From CAYMUN01 sp964440265 (lineage in GTDB: Bacteria > Patescibacteriota > Saccharimonadia > Saccharimonadales > UBA4665): 9,208 nucleotides of DNA. Where the stretch lies: assembly GCA_964440265.1 (NCBI GenBank), contig CAYTRU010000046.1:1-9208 (forward strand), in the 5' to 3' direction. A program made the position numbers and the translations under genes. A model generated the notes under the pieces. It did no database searches, was not told the DNA's origin, and saw nothing but the letters and a program-made list of their open reading frames with translations. Shown one piece after another: positions 5,388-9,208 of this stretch. Position 1 is the stretch's first letter, and the number at the start of each line of letters is the position of its first letter.

Positions 5388-6796
5388 TAGTTATGAAGTT
5401 CGGGGGTACGTCTGTCGGGACGGGCGATCGTATCAACAATGTTGCCGCTATAGTCAAACGAGAGATACAGATAGAGCCAGTCGTGGTAGTAGTTTCAGCT
5501 ATGAGCCAAGTGACTAATTTATTAGCGCGGATGGCTGCCAATACCCTGACTGAGACGCATGCCCAATTAACAACTGACCTGAAGCAGTTACATAAAATTC
5601 ATATAGATGCTGCCCGAGCCCTGGGTTTACAGAAAGCGGCCGAGGCTAAACTGCTGCACACCATTGATCTGAAAATAAGCCATCTGGAGAGTATCGTGCA
5701 TAGCCTACATGCCTTGGGGGAGTTGACAGCGCGTGGCCACGACCTGACTCTGTCATTTGGAGAGCGACTCAGCGTACAGCTAGTGGCTAGCGCCCTTGAA
5801 AATGCCGGTGTGCCCGCTCGACCACTCGAGGCCAGCGAATTGATTGTCACGAATGACAAGTTTGGTAATGCCCAACCCCTGTTAGTAGCTTCCAGAAAGC
5901 GTTTGAAGGCCAAGCTTGAGGGCTTACTGGAAGAGGGTATAACGCCAGTAATTACGGGTTATATGGCTGGTACAGCCGATAAGGTTATCACGACGCTTGG
6001 TCGTGGAGGGTCGGACTATTCAGCGACAATCTTAGGCCATTGCCTGGATGCCCGCGAAGTTTGGATCTGGACAGATGTTGACGGGGTGATGACTGCTGAT
6101 CCGCGCGTGGTGCGAGGAGCGGCAAATATCAGTGAACTTACTTATGATGAGGCTGGCGAATTATCTTTTTTCGGTGCCAAAGTCTTGCACCCTCGGACGA
6201 TGATTCCGGCTTCACTCAAAAACACCCCCATCTGGATCCGAAATACACTTGACCCTGCGGCTCGTGGCACGAAAATTTCGACGACAGCTGCTAAAACTTC
6301 GAGCGGTATCAAAGCAATAACGGTTATGAAAGGTCTGTCGCTAATCACAGTGCAAGGCAAGGGCCTATCAGGTGTGCCGGGTGGGGCGGCCAAAGTTTTT
6401 ACGGCTATTGCGGCTGAGGGTATTAACGTGCTATTTATTTCGGTCGCTTCTTCTGAAAACAACTTAACTTTTCTCATCAAAAGCGAAGAAGGCGATAAAG
6501 CTATCCGCTGCCTGAAGCAACTTTTCCGTTCCGCGTTAACTATCAAAAGCTTGGAAATGGTGCAAAAGGAAGAGGGTTTGGCTATGTTAGCCGTAGTTGG
6601 CGAGGGCATGAAAAACCATCCCGGCATAGCTGGTAAAATATTTTCAGCTCTTGGTGATGATGGCATCAATGTGCGAGCAATCGCCCAAGGCTCTTCGGAG
6701 CTTAATATCTCTTTCGTGGTTGAGGCAGACAGTGCCGATCAATCCATGCAAGGCATCCACGATAGACTACATCTGGCGCAGAAAACTTCTGGCTAA
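5384..6796 (+). CDS. lysC: Aspartate kinase with two ACT domains
   Basis: Predicted to phosphorylate L-aspartate with ATP, the first step of the aspartate family (lysine/diaminopimelate, threonine, methionine). At 470 residues it is the long class like E. coli LysC and the ThrA kinase half, with a helical insertion at about 58-118. Motifs: KFGGTS (5-10), SFGERLS (124-130), GRGGSDYSA (206-214), WTDVDGVMTADPR (229-241) and FFGAKVLHPRT (262-272). Two ACT domains follow: about 318-366 (GLSGVPGGAAKVF) and 398-448 (GEGMKNHPGIAGKIF), the usual site of feedback by lysine or threonine; which ligand cannot be read from this. ATG5384 shares ATGA with the hom stop and gives the standard MIVxKFGGTS start; only a weak SD-like GGAAA lies upstream, so coupling probably drives translation. 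A second ATG at 5393 is less likely. Confidence 0.96.
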   Translation: MIVMKFGGTSVGTGDRINNVAAIVKREIQIEPVVVVVSAMSQVTNLLARMAANTLTETHAQLTTDLKQLHKIHIDAARALGLQKAAEAKLLHTIDLKISHLESIVHSLHALGELTARGHDLTLSFGERLSVQLVASALENAGVPARPLEASELIVTNDKFGNAQPLLVASRKRLKAKLEGLLEEGITPVITGYMAGTADKVITTLGRGGSDYSATILGHCLDAREVWIWTDVDGVMTADPRVVRGAANISELTYDEAGELSFFGAKVLHPRTMIPASLKNTPIWIRNTLDPAARGTKISTTAAKTSSGIKAITVMKGLSLITVQGKGLSGVPGGAAKVFTAIAAEGINVLFISVASSENNLTFLIKSEEGDKAIRCLKQLFRSALTIKSLEMVQKEEGLAMLAVVGEGMKNHPGIAGKIFSALGDDGINVRAIAQGSSELNISFVVEADSADQSMQGIHDRLHLAQKTSG

Positions 6797-6831
6797 GGTG
6801 GGAGGTCAGTAACTGCTGCCACCTCTTAGCC
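6791..6831 (+). terminator. Hairpin at the end of lysC (weak terminator candidate)
   Basis: GGCTAAGGTGG (6791-6801) pairs with CCACC (6819-6823) plus TTAGCC (6826-6831), giving 11 base pairs with a two-base TC bulge. The left arm includes the lysC stop TAA. The loop holds CAGTAACTG, which can close further. No T-run follows, so it may act as an RNA 3'-end stabiliser more than a classical terminator. An alternative pairing, CACCT (6820-6824) with AGGTG (6837-6841), overlaps it. Confidence 0.4.
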
Positions 6832-6863
6832 TCTTAAGGTGCGCTGCATAAACGGCCTTGGAC

Positions 6864-6892
6864 TAGAAAAAAGAGGAGTTTTTCTGTATAAT
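6864..6892 (+). promoter_or_regulatory. uvrA promoter with an inverted repeat in the spacer
   Basis: A perfect -10 TATAAT lies at 6887-6892, with TG directly in front at 6885-6886 (one base off the extended form). A 4/6 match to the -35, TAGAAA, lies at 6864-6869 with a 17-base spacer. An inverted repeat AGAAAAA (6865-6871) and TTTTTCT (6879-6885) fills the spacer and could be an operator or simply an A/T tract. Transcription would start near 6899, leaving a 20-base leader to the GTG. I see no recognisable LexA box. Confidence 0.5.
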
Positions 6893-6906
6893 TGAGCACC
6901 TTAGAC

Positions 6907-6913
6907 AAGGGGG
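6907..6913 (+). promoter_or_regulatory. Strong Shine-Dalgarno of uvrA
   Basis: AAGGGGG lies five bases before the GTG at 6919. It is the best-placed ribosome binding site in the window and fixes the GTG as the start. Confidence 0.7.
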
Positions 6914-6918
6914 AATTA

Positions 6919-9208
6919 GTGGCTGATCAGATTGTGGTGAAGGGGGCTCGAGAGCATAATCTCAAGAATATCGATGTAACAATTCCGCGCAATCAGCTGG
7001 TGGTAATCACTGGTCTCAGTGGGTCGGGAAAATCTAGCCTAGCGTTTGACACGATTTATGCCGAGGGACAGCGGCGTTACGTAGAATCATTAAGCTCGTA
7101 TGCTCGACAATTTCTAGGCTTAATGGAAAAACCAGATGTGGATCAGATTGATGGCTTGTCGCCGGCTATCTCGATTGATCAGAAATCAACCTCGCGCAAT
7201 CCACGTTCCACGGTAGCAACAGTTACTGAAATTTACGACTACTTGCGTTTATTATTTGCCCGCATCGGTGTGCCGCATTGCCCGGTAGACGGTAGCCCGG
7301 TAGTGCGCCAAACGACAAATGGCATCATCGACCAGATTATGGCTACCACAGCCGACAAGCGACTGATGGTACTTGCACCAGTAGTAATTGATAAAAAAGG
7401 TGTTTTTGAGCATATCCCTGAGCAGTACCAAAGAGCTGGCTTTGCTCGGGTACGAGTGGATGGCGTGGTCTATTCGCTTGATGAATTCCCCTTGCTCGAT
7501 AAGGCCTATCGCCATCGTATCGAAGTGGTGGTCGACCGCCTGGTGAACAATGCTGATAATCGGGGTCGATTAGTCCAATCAGTCGAGCAGGCGCTCGAAG
7601 TAGCCGAGAGTAAAGTGGTCATTCTAGATGCTGACAGTGATAAGACTTGGAGCTATAGTCTGATGTATGCCTGCCCACAGCACCCCGAAATTACTATTCC
7701 AGAGTTAGAACCACGAACTTTCAGCTTCAACTCGCCACAGGGCGCTTGCCCGGTCTGCACCGGCCTCGGTAACCGGCTAGAAGTCGATCCCGATCTAGTC
7801 ATTCCTAATGGTACTCTAACGATCGCTGAGGGGGCCATCCGACCCTACAATCGTATCAATGTCGACAACTGGTACATGAAAAAACTGCAGGCTGTGGCGG
7901 AGCGCTATGGTTTCAGCCTACACGTGCCGACTGGCGAGTTGACGCCGGACCAACTAGATAAAATTATGTACGGCACCGGCTCTGAAAAATTTCAGGTCAG
8001 GCTCAGCGCTGGCCGAAATTTTGAGACTACTTATGAGGGTGTGGTGCCAAACCTGGAACGCCGTCATAAAGAAACTGATAGTGATTTCATCCGTCGCGAC
8101 ATTGAACGCTTTATGCAGGAAAAGCCCTGCCATGCTTGTCATGGACTGCGTCTCAAGCCAGAAGTTTTAGCGATTACACTTGGCAATGACTCTATCATGG
8201 ACGTTTGCTCGCTATCAATCGATGATGCACTTGATTGGTTTAAGAGCTTAAAGCTTGGCGAAAAAGAAGCCAAAATTGCTCAGCTGATTCTAAAAGAAAT
8301 TGGGGCCCGCCTGCAGTTCCTTCAGGACGTTGGCTTGAATTATCTTAACTTGTTAAGAGGCGCCACGACGCTGAGTGGCGGCGAAGCTCAGCGTATTCGT
8401 TTGGCAACCCAGATCGGCTCGGGCCTGATGGGCGTGCTCTATGTTTTAGACGAACCGAGCATCGGCCTGCATCAGCGCGATAACGCTCGCCTAATTCGGA
8501 CATTGCAACATTTGCGTGAGCTAGGTAATACGGTCATCGTGGTTGAGCACGATGAAGAAACAATTCGCACCGCTGATTACTTATTAGATATTGGGCCAGG
8601 AGCTGGCATCCACGGTGGTCAAGTTGTAGCTGCCGGATCGCCGGCTGAAGTCATGAAAGTCAAAAATAGCATTACTGCCCAGTACCTCGCCGGCACGAAA
8701 GAAATTGCCATACCAAAAAAGCGCCGACAAGGTAACGGGAAGGTGGTTACTATCCGAGGCGCTCGCGAAAACAATCTTCAAAATGTCGACGCTAAAATCC
8801 CACTCGGCCAACTAGTGGTTATTAGCGGTGTCAGTGGTTCAGGTAAATCTAGCCTGATCAATGATATCCTGGCTAGAGAATTACTGGCGAGATTGCACCG
8901 GGCTAATACTGTCCCGGGTAAGCATGACGATATCGAAGGTATTAAGCAGCTCGATAAGGCTATTATCATCGATCAGTCGCCAATCGGCCGCACGCCGCGC
9001 TCTAATCCGGCGACCTATACTGGTCTGTTCACGCCGATTCGCGAACTCTTTGCTCAGATGCCAGAAGCTAAACTGCGCGGCTACAGTGCCGGCCGCTTTA
9101 GTTTTAATGTCAAGGGTGGCCGCTGTGAGAACTGCGCCGGCGACGGCATCATCAAGATCGAGATGCACTTCCTGCCCGATGTCTATGTACCTTTTGAGGT
9201 CTTTCACG
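6919..9208 (+). CDS. uvrA: UvrA, excision nuclease subunit A (3' end cut off)
   Basis: DNA-damage recognition ATPase of nucleotide excision repair; it works as a dimer with UvrB. The window holds 763 codons plus one base, with roughly 180 residues missing at the C-terminus compared with E. coli UvrA (940). Visible: first Walker A GLSGSGKSS (32-40); a signature-domain zinc motif Cys252-x2-His255 and Cys277-x2-Cys280 around ELEPRTFSFNSP; the ABC signature LSGGE (485-489); Walker B Asp511-Glu512 in VLDEPSIGLHQ; second Walker A GVSGSGKSS (637-645); and GGRCENCAGDGIIKIEMHF near the window end. The last zinc finger keeps Cys736 and Cys739, but the second pair is replaced by Phe759 and Phe762 (VPFEVF instead of VPCxxC). 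The first ligand set is CxxH/CxxC, as in Actinobacteria-type UvrA. GTG start is supported by a strong SD. The identity is certain. Confidence 0.96.
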   Translation, partial: MADQIVVKGAREHNLKNIDVTIPRNQLVVITGLSGSGKSSLAFDTIYAEGQRRYVESLSSYARQFLGLMEKPDVDQIDGLSPAISIDQKSTSRNPRSTVATVTEIYDYLRLLFARIGVPHCPVDGSPVVRQTTNGIIDQIMATTADKRLMVLAPVVIDKKGVFEHIPEQYQRAGFARVRVDGVVYSLDEFPLLDKAYRHRIEVVVDRLVNNADNRGRLVQSVEQALEVAESKVVILDADSDKTWSYSLMYACPQHPEITIPELEPRTFSFNSPQGACPVCTGLGNRLEVDPDLVIPNGTLTIAEGAIRPYNRINVDNWYMKKLQAVAERYGFSLHVPTGELTPDQLDKIMYGTGSEKFQVRLSAGRNFETTYEGVVPNLERRHKETDSDFIRRDIERFMQEKPCHACHGLRLKPEVLAITLGNDSIMDVCSLSIDDALDWFKSLKLGEKEAKIAQLILKEIGARLQFLQDVGLNYLNLLRGATTLSGGEAQRIRLATQIGSGLMGVLYVLDEPSIGLHQRDNARLIRTLQHLRELGNTVIVVEHDEETIRTADYLLDIGPGAGIHGGQVVAAGSPAEVMKVKNSITAQYLAGTKEIAIPKKRRQGNGKVVTIRGARENNLQNVDAKIPLGQLVVISGVSGSGKSSLINDILARELLARLHRANTVPGKHDDIEGIKQLDKAIIIDQSPIGRTPRSNPATYTGLFTPIRELFAQMPEAKLRGYSAGRFSFNVKGGRCENCAGDGIIKIEMHFLPDVYVPFEVFH

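Noticed and set aside
6142..6669. A 175-codon open frame on the minus strand inside lysC
   Set aside because: It lies fully antisense to a clear aspartate kinase, has low-complexity residue use and no recognisable domain; it is a shadow of the real gene.
6865..6885. AGAAAAA/TTTTTCT inverted repeat considered as an intrinsic terminator of lysC
   Set aside because: The stem is nearly all A-T and lies between the -35 and -10 of the uvrA promoter; an operator or chance A/T tract is more likely.
1..9208. CRISPR arrays, tRNA/rRNA genes, insertion sequences, defence systems
   Set aside because: No spaced direct-repeat series, no cloverleaf or rRNA sequence, and no transposase or nuclease-toxin genes were seen; the window is housekeeping genes in compact order.

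Overview
The window looks like a piece of a small-genome Patescibacteria/CPR bacterium, most likely a Saccharibacteria (TM7) relative. This is inferred from protein character and gene content (a LysM-CHAP wall hydrolase, proteobacterial-style exonuclease I, compact spacing), not from a marker gene. Base composition is close to 50% GC by eye. UGA acts as a normal stop (it ends the homoserine dehydrogenase gene) and does not interrupt any gene, which argues against the UGA-recoding CPR groups (Gracilibacteria, Absconditabacteria). All six genes lie on the plus strand, so there is a single direction of transcription.

Layout: 1-217 is a non-coding promoter and leader region with a good extended -10 box and several competing hairpins. 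218-1369 encodes a membrane-anchored LysM-LysM-CHAP peptidoglycan hydrolase. 1441-2718 is the ribosome-assembly GTPase Obg. 2781-4247 is exodeoxyribonuclease I (SbcB). 4320-5387 and 5384-6796 form a translationally coupled pair, homoserine dehydrogenase then aspartate kinase, overlapping by ATGA. 6919 to the window end is the first 763 codons of the nucleotide-excision-repair ATPase UvrA, with a GTG start and the 3' end cut off. Intergenic gaps are short (60-120 bases), and each holds small palindromes or promoter-like sequence; no strong classical terminator is visible.

The genes form no single pathway. One is envelope remodelling, one ribosome assembly/GTP sensing, two DNA repair or recombination (SbcB and UvrA), and two the aspartate-family amino acid branch. 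The intervening enzyme aspartate-semialdehyde dehydrogenase is absent from the window. The aspartate kinase and homoserine dehydrogenase together have about the length of a bifunctional ThrA, but they are split and in reversed order.

The most notable points are: UvrA has lost the second Cys pair of its C-terminal zinc finger (Phe at both positions); the homoserine dehydrogenase has an enlarged and substituted active-site loop; the Obg G4 motif is TKVE instead of NKxD; the CHAP gene leader has mutually exclusive hairpins; and GTTA plus a 10-base palindrome flanks obg on both sides in opposite orientation. No mobile element, CRISPR array, tRNA or rRNA was seen, and I see no wholly new multi-gene system.
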